Below are positions 1 through 5,038 of a stretch of 7,653 nt of DNA, one piece after another. The notes beneath the pieces were generated by a model that saw nothing but the letters and a program-made list of their open reading frames with translations, did not search any database and had not been told where the DNA came from. The DNA is from Anaerolineales bacterium (GTDB lineage: Bacteria > Chloroflexota > Anaerolineae > Anaerolineales > Villigracilaceae), in assembly GCA_016928525.1 (NCBI GenBank), contig JAFGKO010000389.1, positions 1 to 7,653 of the forward strand. Reading direction: 5' to 3'. Within the stretch, counting starts at the first letter, position 1; each line of letters opens with the position of its first letter. The translations under genes were made by a program, and so were the position numbers.

Positions 1-93
1 ACGAATTTCATGGCCACGCTGGGTGAGACGCGCGTGCTGCCCGAAGCCTTGGAACAGACTTACAAACGCATCAAGGCCGGTTTCCAGCGTTGA
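1..93 (+). CDS. C-terminal end of an unidentified upstream gene (partial)
   Basis: Frame 1 is open from the window edge to a TGA at 91-93 and encodes about 30 residues ending in YKRIKAGFQR. Third codon positions are mostly G or C, as in the other genes here, and the next gene begins 58 bases later, so this is probably the true end of a same-strand gene. The fragment is too short to assign a family, and I do not recognise it. The other two forward frames look less gene-like: frame 2 is rich in Trp, Arg and Cys, and frame 3 stops early. Confidence 0.55.
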   Translation, partial: TNFMATLGETRVLPEALEQTYKRIKAGFQR

Positions 94-120
94 TGCGCTG
101 CAACCCTAATTTGGGATAAT
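90..120 (+). promoter_or_regulatory. Possible promoter with extended -10 for the lipoprotein gene
   Basis: GATAAT at 115-120 is preceded by TGG (112-114), which fits an extended -10 element (TGn plus a -10 hexamer). A weak -35-like TTGATG lies at 90-95 with a long 19-base spacer. It sits in the short gap before the lipoprotein gene, 31 bases upstream of its ATG. This is a visual match only; transcription could also read through from the upstream gene. Confidence 0.35.
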
Positions 121-151
121 CTTACAAAAATCATTTTGGAGAACAATTCTC

Positions 152-1765
152 ATGCGTGTACTTTCTTACCTGGTATCCGGAATACTGATCTTGGCAATTT
201 TAAGCGGCTGTGCGCCTGCAAGCAAAGTCCAGCCGGTTCCGAACGAAAAGTCTGTCATCGCAACTGAGTCACCGCTGACAGCCTCCCCCGTTCCCACAGC
301 TACCGCAACACAGATACCTACCCCTCAACCCACGCTGGCCCCTTCTACATTTGGGCCAGATGAAGAAGACTTCCCGGCAAACGTCAACCCCTTTACCGGG
401 CTGCCCGTCGCCGACCCAGACCTGCTCTTACAGCCCGCGCTGTTGGTCTCGATTACGCATTTCCCGCCCGAAGCGCGCCCGCAGGGCGGCTTGTCCTTCG
501 CGCCCTGGGTCTTCGAGTACCTCATCGCCATCGGCACCACACGCTTTGCAGCCATTTTTCATGGCCAGGATCCTTATCCCGAAGCACCGCTCACCGGTGG
601 TTGTGACGTCCGCATGGAGCCGTTCGTGCAAGACGGCCTCTTGCTTGGTAACCGCGTCTGGCAGGATCAAAATGGCGACGGGATCCAATCGCCCGAAGAG
701 CAGGGCGTGGGCGGCGTATGCGTCAATCTATATGACGAAGGCGGGAAACTCATCCAGCAGACAACGACCGACTCTAACGGCTACTATGGATTCAACGTAG
801 AGGCAGGCACCTACTCGATTGAATTCGTCAAGCCCGATGATTGGGATTTCACGGAACCAAACGTCGGATTTGAGGATACCGATAGCGATGCCGAGCAGAT
901 TACGGGGCGGATCGAGGCGGTCCAGGTGGGTGCGGACGTTCGTCTCTGGGATGCGGGCCTGCTTCCATTGGTCGAACCTAATCTCGCTGAAGTCCCTCCC
1001 GCTGAAGTCGGCCCGGTGCGTTCGGCGCGCATGATCCACATCCACCTGCAGAACTTCCTGCAGGATAGCTGCCTGATCTATGCCGGCGCAACCAAAGAAA
1101 TCAGGGGACAAATCCCCGGCTGCGCGACAGTCTTCAAAAAGGGTGACGGCGGGATGGGCAGCATGCTGGCAATTTCGCGCATGGTGGAAATCGCGGAAGA
1201 AAACACCCGCAACAACGGCACCAAGTTCAATTACGCCCACAACCTGTTTGCCGAGGAAACACCTCCAGGAGGCATCCCGGCTACTCAAGCGGACATGTTC
1301 TTTTCACAACTCAACCAGAGCAAGTGGGTTTACGATCCCACCTACCAGGGTTGGTTGCGCTATGTCGACAACACCAGCGAACAGACCGAATTCCACGTGG
1401 ATGTGGATCGCCTGAACGGACGCCAGATATCCTTCGAGAACCTGATTGTCCTGTTCGTGGAACACGAGGTGCTGGCACCTTTAATCATAGATATGTACCT
1501 GCAAGCGGGGGAAGAGGAAAAAGGGCTTGCCTTCCGCAACGGGCAAATGTTCGAAATCAAATGGAGCACGCGCGCTGGTGAATATGAGCGAAGGACCGGT
1601 TTCCGCCGACCGATCGCTTTTCTGGATAAAGATGGCAATCCTTTCCCACTACACCCCGGCCGCTCATGGATCGTCATCGCCACGCCTTATTCCGAGTATT
1701 CCGAGTATGAACCCGGTAAGTGGAAATTCCGCATCTATGCTCCGCCAGGGGCGGGGATATACTAG
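152..1765 (+). CDS. DUF3048 (YerB-like) lipoprotein with an inserted SdrD B-like domain
   Basis: The 537-residue protein begins with a lipoprotein signal peptide: a hydrophobic stretch at residues 6-18, then lipobox LSGC with Cys20 as the predicted acylation site. A Pro/Thr/Ser-rich linker (about 37-66) follows. Residues about 78-138 (NPFTGLP, then EARPQGGLSFAPWVFEYL and TTRFAAIF) match the N-terminal part of DUF3048, and about 286-515 (VGPVRSARMIHIHL to the C terminus) match the rest. Between them, about 163-270 read as an SdrD B-like Ig-type domain: GNRVWQDQNGDGIQSPEE with a Ca-binding-type DxNxDG loop (172-177), then TTDSNGYYGF and GTYSIEF. The likely location is the outer face of the membrane. 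The DUF3048 function is not established. The start is supported by GGAGA at 138-142, nine bases before the ATG. The gene stands alone, with a terminator right after it. The family call is firm; any role in cell-envelope binding is inference. Confidence 0.88.
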   Translation: MRVLSYLVSGILILAILSGCAPASKVQPVPNEKSVIATESPLTASPVPTATATQIPTPQPTLAPSTFGPDEEDFPANVNPFTGLPVADPDLLLQPALLVSITHFPPEARPQGGLSFAPWVFEYLIAIGTTRFAAIFHGQDPYPEAPLTGGCDVRMEPFVQDGLLLGNRVWQDQNGDGIQSPEEQGVGGVCVNLYDEGGKLIQQTTTDSNGYYGFNVEAGTYSIEFVKPDDWDFTEPNVGFEDTDSDAEQITGRIEAVQVGADVRLWDAGLLPLVEPNLAEVPPAEVGPVRSARMIHIHLQNFLQDSCLIYAGATKEIRGQIPGCATVFKKGDGGMGSMLAISRMVEIAEENTRNNGTKFNYAHNLFAEETPPGGIPATQADMFFSQLNQSKWVYDPTYQGWLRYVDNTSEQTEFHVDVDRLNGRQISFENLIVLFVEHEVLAPLIIDMYLQAGEEEKGLAFRNGQMFEIKWSTRAGEYERRTGFRRPIAFLDKDGNPFPLHPGRSWIVIATPYSEYSEYEPGKWKFRIYAPPGAGIY

Positions 1766-1778
1766 TTACATGGGATTG

Positions 1779-1814
1779 TGTCCGTAACCAGCCAGGTTGC
1801 GGACATTTTATTTT
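1779..1814 (+). terminator. Rho-independent terminator of the lipoprotein gene
   Basis: An 11-bp stem pairs 1779-1789 (TGTCCGTAACC) with 1795-1805 (GGTTGCGGACA), with one T-G wobble and the 5-base loop AGCCA. TTTTATTTT follows at 1806-1814. It begins 13 bases after the lipoprotein stop codon. Stem length, small loop and T tract are all typical of an intrinsic terminator. Confidence 0.88.
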
Positions 1815-1893
1815 CTCCAAATATTGCTCTTACAGCCTTGAGCATAATTTCATACAAGTGACAACTGTCCCTCAACCTTTTGACTTGTGCCAG

Positions 1894-1923
1894 TGTACTT
1901 TTGGGATGCAAAAACGCTATAAT
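1894..1923 (+). promoter_or_regulatory. Likely promoter of the thiolase-hbd operon
   Basis: A perfect TATAAT lies at 1918-1923. The hexamer at the expected -35 distance (TGTACT, 1894-1899, 18-base spacer) matches TTGACA poorly. A better TTGACT at 1880-1885 is too far away (32 bases). The position fits: downstream of the preceding terminator and about 115 bases before the thiolase start, leaving a leader of roughly 110 bases. The 1815-1890 stretch shows nothing else I can name. Confidence 0.5.
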
Positions 1924-1942
1924 AGTAACATCTCAATAAATC

Positions 1943-1987
1943 GGGGCGTGGGGCGTTGTCCCACCTTCCCCTTCTTTTTGAAAAAGA
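1943..1987 (+). promoter_or_regulatory. Terminator-like hairpin in the thiolase operon leader
   Basis: GTGGG (1948-1952) pairs with CCCAC (1960-1964) around a 7-base loop. Outside a small internal loop, GGGG (1943-1946) pairs with CCCC (1968-1971). TTCTTTTT follows at 1972-1979, and TCTTTTT/AAAAAGA (1973-1979 and 1981-1987) is itself a 7-bp inverted repeat around one base. The structure lies after the TATAAT and before the thiolase ribosome binding site. It therefore sits where a transcription attenuator would act, or it may insulate the operon. No ligand-binding leader class is recognisable. Confidence 0.45.
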
Positions 1988-2039
1988 TACCTTAATTCAA
2001 TGCCACAATCGCCATAACAGATAGAACAGGAGACAATCC

Positions 2040-3242
2040 ATGAGCAAAGAGAACGAAGCTGTCATCCTTTCCGCAGTACGCACGCCGATTGCAAGATTTC
2101 AGGGAGGCTTGAGCAGCGTACCCGCAACAAAACTGGGGGCAGTGGTTGTCAAAGAAGCAGTCGAACGAGCAGGCATCGAGAAAAAAGAAGAGATTGACGA
2201 AGTTTTCATGGGCATCGTCGTTCCTGCAGGACAGGGACAGGCGCCCGCCCGCCAGGCCGCCATCTTTGCCGGGTTGCCCGCCACCGTCAGCGCAACGGCG
2301 TTCAACAAGGTTTGCGGCTCCGGGTTGAAAACCGCCATGCTGGCCGCGCAGGCCATCAAAGCCGGGGATGGGCAGTTGTTCGTAGCAGGCGGCATGGAAT
2401 CGATGACACGTGCGCCTTACCTGGTCCCTGGCCGCACGGGCGAGCTGCGCTATGGGCACGTTGAGTTGAAGGACTCCCTACTGCACGATGGCCTGTGGGA
2501 TCCTTTCCAGGATTGGGCCATGGGCAACGCGGCTGACTTCATCGCCGAAGAGTTCGAGGTCACCCGCGAAGCAATGGATCGTTTCGCCGTTGAAAGCCAT
2601 CAAAAGGCAACTGCAGCCATTCAAACGGGCAAGTTCAAAGCTGAGATCGTCCCGGTGGAAATCCCCGGCAGAAAGGGACAGGTCACGATCTTCGACACCG
2701 ACGAAGGACCGCGTCCCGATACCACGGTCGAATCGCTCTCAAAATTACGGCCTGTCTTCCGCGCCGATGGCAGAGTCACAGCCGGGAACGCCTCCAGTCT
2801 AAACGACGGGGCGGCAGCAGTGGTTGTCGCCAGCCGCGCCTACGCCGAAGCGCATGGACTGAAACCGTTGGCGCGCGTCGTGGCATACGGACAGGCTGCG
2901 CTCGATTCCAAATGGCTCTTTGCTGCGCCTGCCAAGGCCATGCCCAAAGTGCTCGCAAAAGCCGGCTGGACTTTCGCCGATCTGGACCTGATCGAGCTCA
3001 ACGAAGCCTTCGCCGCGCAGGTGCTCGCCAACGGCTACGAATTGGCAGACCAGGGCTGGGACTGGAGCAAGGTCAACGTCAACGGCGGCGGGATCGCACT
3101 CGGACATCCCATCGGCGCATCCGGCGCGCGTGTGTTGACTACGCTGATCTATGCCTTGCAAGATCGCGGCTTGAAACGCGGGTTGGCGTCGCTGTGTCTC
3201 GGTGGCGGCGAAGCCGTCGCCATGGCAATCGAGCTGGAGTAA
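2040..3242 (+). CDS. thlA: Acetyl-CoA C-acetyltransferase (thiolase)
   Basis: This 400-residue cytoplasmic enzyme has the usual length for a thiolase. It condenses two acetyl-CoA to acetoacetyl-CoA and CoA, or runs in reverse to cleave a beta-ketoacyl-CoA. The catalytic set is complete: nucleophile Cys92 in [14 protein letters not shown] at 321-325, His356 in [14 protein letters not shown], and proton-donor Cys386 in LCLGGGEAV. The start is supported by AGGAGA at 2028-2033, six bases before the ATG, and by the family-typical opening [13 protein letters not shown]. The dehydrogenase gene begins two bases after its stop, and acetoacetyl-CoA is that enzyme's substrate, so a short-chain (biosynthetic-type) role is likely. 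The substrate loop around residues 288-297 ([10 protein letters not shown]) differs from the GTGP-type loop of PhaA enzymes as I remember them, so a broader beta-ketothiolase specificity cannot be excluded. The symbol names the family role, not proven orthology. Confidence 0.93.
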   Translation: MSKENEAVILSAVRTPIARFQGGLSSVPATKLGAVVVKEAVERAGIEKKEEIDEVFMGIVVPAGQGQAPARQAAIFAGLPATVSATAFNKVCGSGLKTAMLAAQAIKAGDGQLFVAGGMESMTRAPYLVPGRTGELRYGHVELKDSLLHDGLWDPFQDWAMGNAADFIAEEFEVTREAMDRFAVESHQKATAAIQTGKFKAEIVPVEIPGRKGQVTIFDTDEGPRPDTTVESLSKLRPVFRADGRVTAGNASSLNDGAAAVVVASRAYAEAHGLKPLARVVAYGQAALDSKWLFAAPAKAMPKVLAKAGWTFADLDLIELNEAFAAQVLANGYELADQGWDWSKVNVNGGGIALGHPIGASGARVLTTLIYALQDRGLKRGLASLCLGGGEAVAMAIELE

Positions 3243-3244
3243 TC

Positions 3245-4090
3245 ATGGACATCAAACTCATTTTCGTCGTCGGTGCGGGGACAATGGGCAACGGCATCGC
3301 CCAGGTGGCGGCCACCTCCGGTTACCGCGTCACTTGCATGGATGTGATGCCTGCCGCCCTTGAAAAGGCCAAAGCTACCATTGCAAAATCCATCGCCAAA
3401 TTGCTTGAAAAGGAAAGAATCAGCCTCTATCAAAAAGCTGCTGCGGAGGGGATCAATTTCGTCACCGATTTCTCCACCCTTGCTGAAGCGGACCTGATCA
3501 TCGAAGCTGCTACCGAGAACCCCGAGTTGAAATTCAGGATCTTCAAAGAATTGGATGAGAAAGCCCGCGAGGGTGTCATTCTGGCGACGAATACCTCGTC
3601 TATCAGTATCACCAAAATCGCAGGAGCGACCAGCCGCCCGGACAAAGTCATCGGGATGCACTTCATGAATCCGGTGCCGTTGATGACGCTGGTGGAAGTC
3701 ATCCGCGGCCTGAGTACGTCCGATGAAACCACCCAGACGACCATGGCAATCTGCAAGGTGATGGGCAAGGAGCCGGTCGAGGCCAACGACTCGCCGGGCT
3801 TCATCTCCAACCGCATCCTGTGCCCGATGATCAACGAGGCTATCTTCGCCCTGCAGGAAGGCATCGGCACGCCCGAAGCCATCGACCAGGTGATGAAACT
3901 GGGCATGAACCATCCTATGGGCCCATTGACCCTGTGCGATTTGATCGGCCTGGACGTGGTGTTGAACGTGATGGAAATCCTGCAACGCGATTTGGGAGAC
4001 GATAAGTATCGCCCGGCGTATCTGCTAAAAAAGATGGTGGATGCAGGTTATCTGGGCCGCAAGACAGGGAGAGGGTTTTACGAGTATTAG
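3245..4090 (+). CDS. hbd: 3-hydroxybutyryl-CoA dehydrogenase
   Basis: The 281-residue cytoplasmic enzyme reduces acetoacetyl-CoA to (S)-3-hydroxybutyryl-CoA, or does the reverse in beta-oxidation. The N-terminal Rossmann fold has GAGTMG at 10-15, and Asp33 at the end of the second strand favours NAD(H). The catalytic residues are Ser118 (NTSS), His139 (GMHFMNPVP), Glu151 and Asn189 ([10 protein letters not shown]), spaced exactly as in known L-3-hydroxyacyl-CoA dehydrogenases. The C-terminal helical domain ends with the hallmark [11 protein letters not shown]. The reading frame is open back to 2912, but the ATG at 3245 is chosen because the Rossmann strand starts there and GGAG (3236-3239) lies five bases upstream, inside the end of the thiolase gene. 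The pair is therefore translationally coupled. No crotonase or acyl-CoA dehydrogenase is in the window. Its TAG stop is also the first triplet of a heptad repeat array. Confidence 0.95.
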   Translation: MDIKLIFVVGAGTMGNGIAQVAATSGYRVTCMDVMPAALEKAKATIAKSIAKLLEKERISLYQKAAAEGINFVTDFSTLAEADLIIEAATENPELKFRIFKELDEKAREGVILATNTSSISITKIAGATSRPDKVIGMHFMNPVPLMTLVEVIRGLSTSDETTQTTMAICKVMGKEPVEANDSPGFISNRILCPMINEAIFALQEGIGTPEAIDQVMKLGMNHPMGPLTLCDLIGLDVVLNVMEILQRDLGDDKYRPAYLLKKMVDAGYLGRKTGRGFYEY

Positions 4091-4136
4091 ACTTTAGACC
4101 TTAGACTTTCGATACAATGTCTAAAGTCTAAGGTCT
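4088..4136. repeat. ORF-less inverted heptad array (hairpin)
   Basis: Three 7-bp units TAGACTT, TAGACCT, TAGACTT run from 4088 to 4108, starting exactly at the hbd stop codon. After a short spacer, the complementary orientation follows: GTCTAAA, GTCTAAG, GTCT (4119-4136). Positions 4096-4109 and 4123-4136 form a perfect 14-bp inverted repeat around a 13-base loop. There is no T tract after it, so it is a poor intrinsic terminator, although the RNA would fold strongly. The 17-mer TCTAAAGTCTAAGGTCT at 4120-4136 recurs exactly at 4986-5002. Confidence 0.9.
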
Positions 4137-4163
4137 TATCGCTTTACCCAACCGGAGGGCACC

Positions 4164-4592
4164 ATGAAATTCGAACTACGTGAAATGACCATGAACGACT
4201 ATGACAAGGTCTCCGCATTATGGAAAGATAGCGAAGGATTGAAACTCAACAGCGAGGATGACTCGCGCGAAAGCATCAAACGCTTCCTGGAACGCAACCC
4301 GGACCTGAGCTATATCGCCATCGACCAGGGACAGATCGTCGCGGCAGCCTTGTGCGGAAGCGATGGGCGGCATGGCTACATCCACAATCTGGCCGTAGCC
4401 AAATCCCATCGCAGACAGGGTATCGGCAAATCCCTTGTTGGACGCTGCATGTTTGCCCTGATGCGCATGGGCATCCACCGCTGTCACCTGTTCGTGCTGG
4501 GCGACAACCAGGCCGGGTTGGAATTCTGGAAAAGCCTGGGCTGGCAGCAGCGGGTGGAATTGATTACCATGTCGCAACCTTTACAGCTATAG
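4164..4592 (+). CDS. GNAT-family N-acetyltransferase
   Basis: The protein has 142 residues, normal for a single-domain GNAT enzyme that transfers acetyl from acetyl-CoA to an amine. The order is classical: an N-terminal strand and helix (FELREMTMNDYDKVSALW), a central strand ending in YIHNLAVAKSHRRQGIGKSL with the acetyl-CoA pyrophosphate-binding RRQGIG at 83-88, then HLFVLGDNQAGLEFWKSLGW (about 108-127), the usual motif B region. The substrate is unknown; the general form resembles RimI/YpeA-type enzymes. GGAGGG at 4154-4159 lies four bases before the ATG. Base composition resembles the host (39 of 60 GC at 4321-4380), so the gene is probably resident and not part of the proposed repeat element, although heptad arrays lie on both sides of it. 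Its TAG stop begins the next array. Confidence 0.9.
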   Translation: MKFELREMTMNDYDKVSALWKDSEGLKLNSEDDSRESIKRFLERNPDLSYIAIDQGQIVAAALCGSDGRHGYIHNLAVAKSHRRQGIGKSLVGRCMFALMRMGIHRCHLFVLGDNQAGLEFWKSLGWQQRVELITMSQPLQL

Positions 4593-4614
4593 GACATTAG
4601 CCGTAAGACTTTAG
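4590..4614. repeat. Degenerate heptad array upstream of the four-helix gene
   Basis: Directly from the GNAT stop codon the sequence reads TAGGACAT, TAGCCG, TAAGACTT, TAG. This is a decayed form of the TAGACTT array at 4088-4108, in the same orientation. AGACTTTAG at 4606-4614 is the exact reverse complement of CTAAAGTCT at 4987-4995 beyond the four-helix gene, giving 9-bp inverted ends. The ribosome binding site of the next gene (AGGAGA, 4613-4618) grows out of its last bases. The irregular unit lengths (8, 6, 8) make this weaker than the other two arrays. Confidence 0.65.
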
Positions 4615-4623
4615 GAGAACGAA

Positions 4624-5004
4624 ATGCGGGATTTCAGAAAAATCCAGGTTTGGGAACGAGCACACCGTTTTACTTTGCAGGTATACAAAATAACATCGTC
4701 GTTTCCAAAAGACGAACTTTACGGTTTGACCAGTCAGATGCGGCGTGCAGCAGTTTCTATCCCTTCTAATCTGGCCGAAGGATGTGGAAGAGACACACAA
4801 GCTGAACTTGCACGATTTGTCCACATCGCAGGCGGTTCAGCTAGCGAATTAGAATACCAACTAATTCTGGCACATGATCTCGGTTACATTGGTGACGAGC
4901 TATATCCCGAATTGAATTCCGAAATCAACGAAATCAAACGCATGCTCAATGGTTTTGAAAAGGCAGTTCAAACAAACGTCAAAAATCTAAAGTCTAAGGT
5001 CTGA
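4624..5004 (+). CDS. Four-helix-bundle protein (23S rRNA IVS / S23 family)
   Basis: The 126-residue protein matches the four-helix-bundle family first described from open reading frames in 23S rRNA intervening sequences. Visible hallmarks are FRKIQVWERAH at the N terminus (helix 1, about 7-27), MRRAAVSIPSNLAEG at 39-53, GSASELEYQLILAHDLGYI at 71-89 (helix 3), and a final helix at about 92-118. No catalytic motif is visible. The family is thought to form oligomeric helical bundles and its biochemical role is unsettled. AGGAGA (4613-4618) is five bases before the ATG. The last residues, LKSKV and the TGA stop, are encoded by the repeat array that begins at 4985. GC content is about 44%, clearly below its neighbours, which suggests transfer. 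It lies outside any rRNA gene here, as free-standing members often do. The GMC gene starts 20 bases after the stop. Confidence 0.9.
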   Translation: MRDFRKIQVWERAHRFTLQVYKITSSFPKDELYGLTSQMRRAAVSIPSNLAEGCGRDTQAELARFVHIAGGSASELEYQLILAHDLGYIGDELYPELNSEINEIKRMLNGFEKAVQTNVKNLKSKV

Positions 5005-5038
5005 GGTCTAAAATTCAAAGTCTCATGTCAAAAATCTA
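4978..5038. repeat. 12-bp direct repeats bracketing the right heptad array
   Basis: GTCAAAAATCTA occurs at 4978-4989, in the last codons of the four-helix gene, and again at 5027-5038, in the first codons of the GMC gene. The copies are exactly 49 bases apart, seven heptads. Both are perfect over 12 bases and diverge on both sides. They may be a duplication made when the array was inserted or expanded. Confidence 0.6.
4985..5026. repeat. Six-unit heptad array ending at the GMC start codon
   Basis: Six uninterrupted 7-bp units can be read: ATCTAAA, GTCTAAG, GTCTGAG, GTCTAAA, ATTCAAA, GTCTCAT. The first units are coding for the end of the four-helix protein, its TGA stop lies inside unit three, and the last unit supplies the first two bases of the GMC ATG. 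The 17-mer at 4986-5002 is identical to 4120-4136. Orientation is opposite to the array at 4590-4614. Confidence 0.88.

Larger units (their letters stand above)
4590..5026 (+). mobile_element. Candidate heptad-ended element carrying a four-helix-bundle gene
   Basis: The candidate unit has an array of TAGACTT orientation on the left (4590-4614), one gene, and an array of GTCTAAA orientation on the right (4985-5026). Its interior has foreign composition: 159 of 360 bases (44%) are G or C at 4621-4980, against 39 of 60 in sampled GNAT and GMC stretches. It fits exactly between a stop codon and a start codon. No transposase, integrase or clear target duplication of the whole unit is visible, so any movement would need help in trans. 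Mobility is inference. Confidence 0.45.

Noticed and set aside
1688..1708. In-frame tandem TATTCCGAG duplication in the lipoprotein gene
   Set aside because: Only two 9-bp copies encoding YSEYSEY; a local slippage event without further structure.
1880..1923. TTGACT (1880-1885) as -35 for the TATAAT at 1918
   Set aside because: The 32-base spacer is far beyond the workable range.
1720..1995. 91-codon open frame across the gap after the lipoprotein gene
   Set aside because: It begins inside the lipoprotein gene, runs through a clear terminator and a promoter-like region, has low-complexity composition and no credible start signal.
2901..2931. Unusual thiolase substrate loop ([13 protein letters not shown]) as a novelty
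   Set aside because: It differs from PhaA-type enzymes, but I recall similar W-x-x-x-AP-A loops in other bacterial thiolases, so it probably marks a known subfamily.
2912..3244. 111-codon N-terminal extension of the hbd frame
   Set aside because: It overlaps the end of the thiolase gene in another frame, is Arg-rich and unlike any domain. The ATG at 3245 has a ribosome binding site and matches the family start.
3149..3985. Long minus-strand open frame (278 codons) opposite hbd
   Set aside because: It is a shadow of hbd: the plus strand carries every catalytic residue of a known enzyme, and the antisense translation is His/Arg-rich with no family resemblance. The minus-strand frames at 728-1288 and 6660-7241 are dismissed for the same reason (opposite the lipoprotein gene and kynU).
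4088..4136. Simple intrinsic terminator of hbd
   Set aside because: The stem is strong, but no T tract follows either arm, and the heptad periodicity and shared 17-mer need another explanation. It may still stop transcription incidentally.
4164..4592. GNAT gene as toxin or as cargo of the repeat element
   Set aside because: No antitoxin-like partner is adjacent, the composition resembles the host genes, and the sequence fits an ordinary single-domain acetyltransferase.
4088..5026. CRISPR-like array
   Set aside because: Units are only 7 bases, directly adjoining, without unique spacers, and no cas gene is present.
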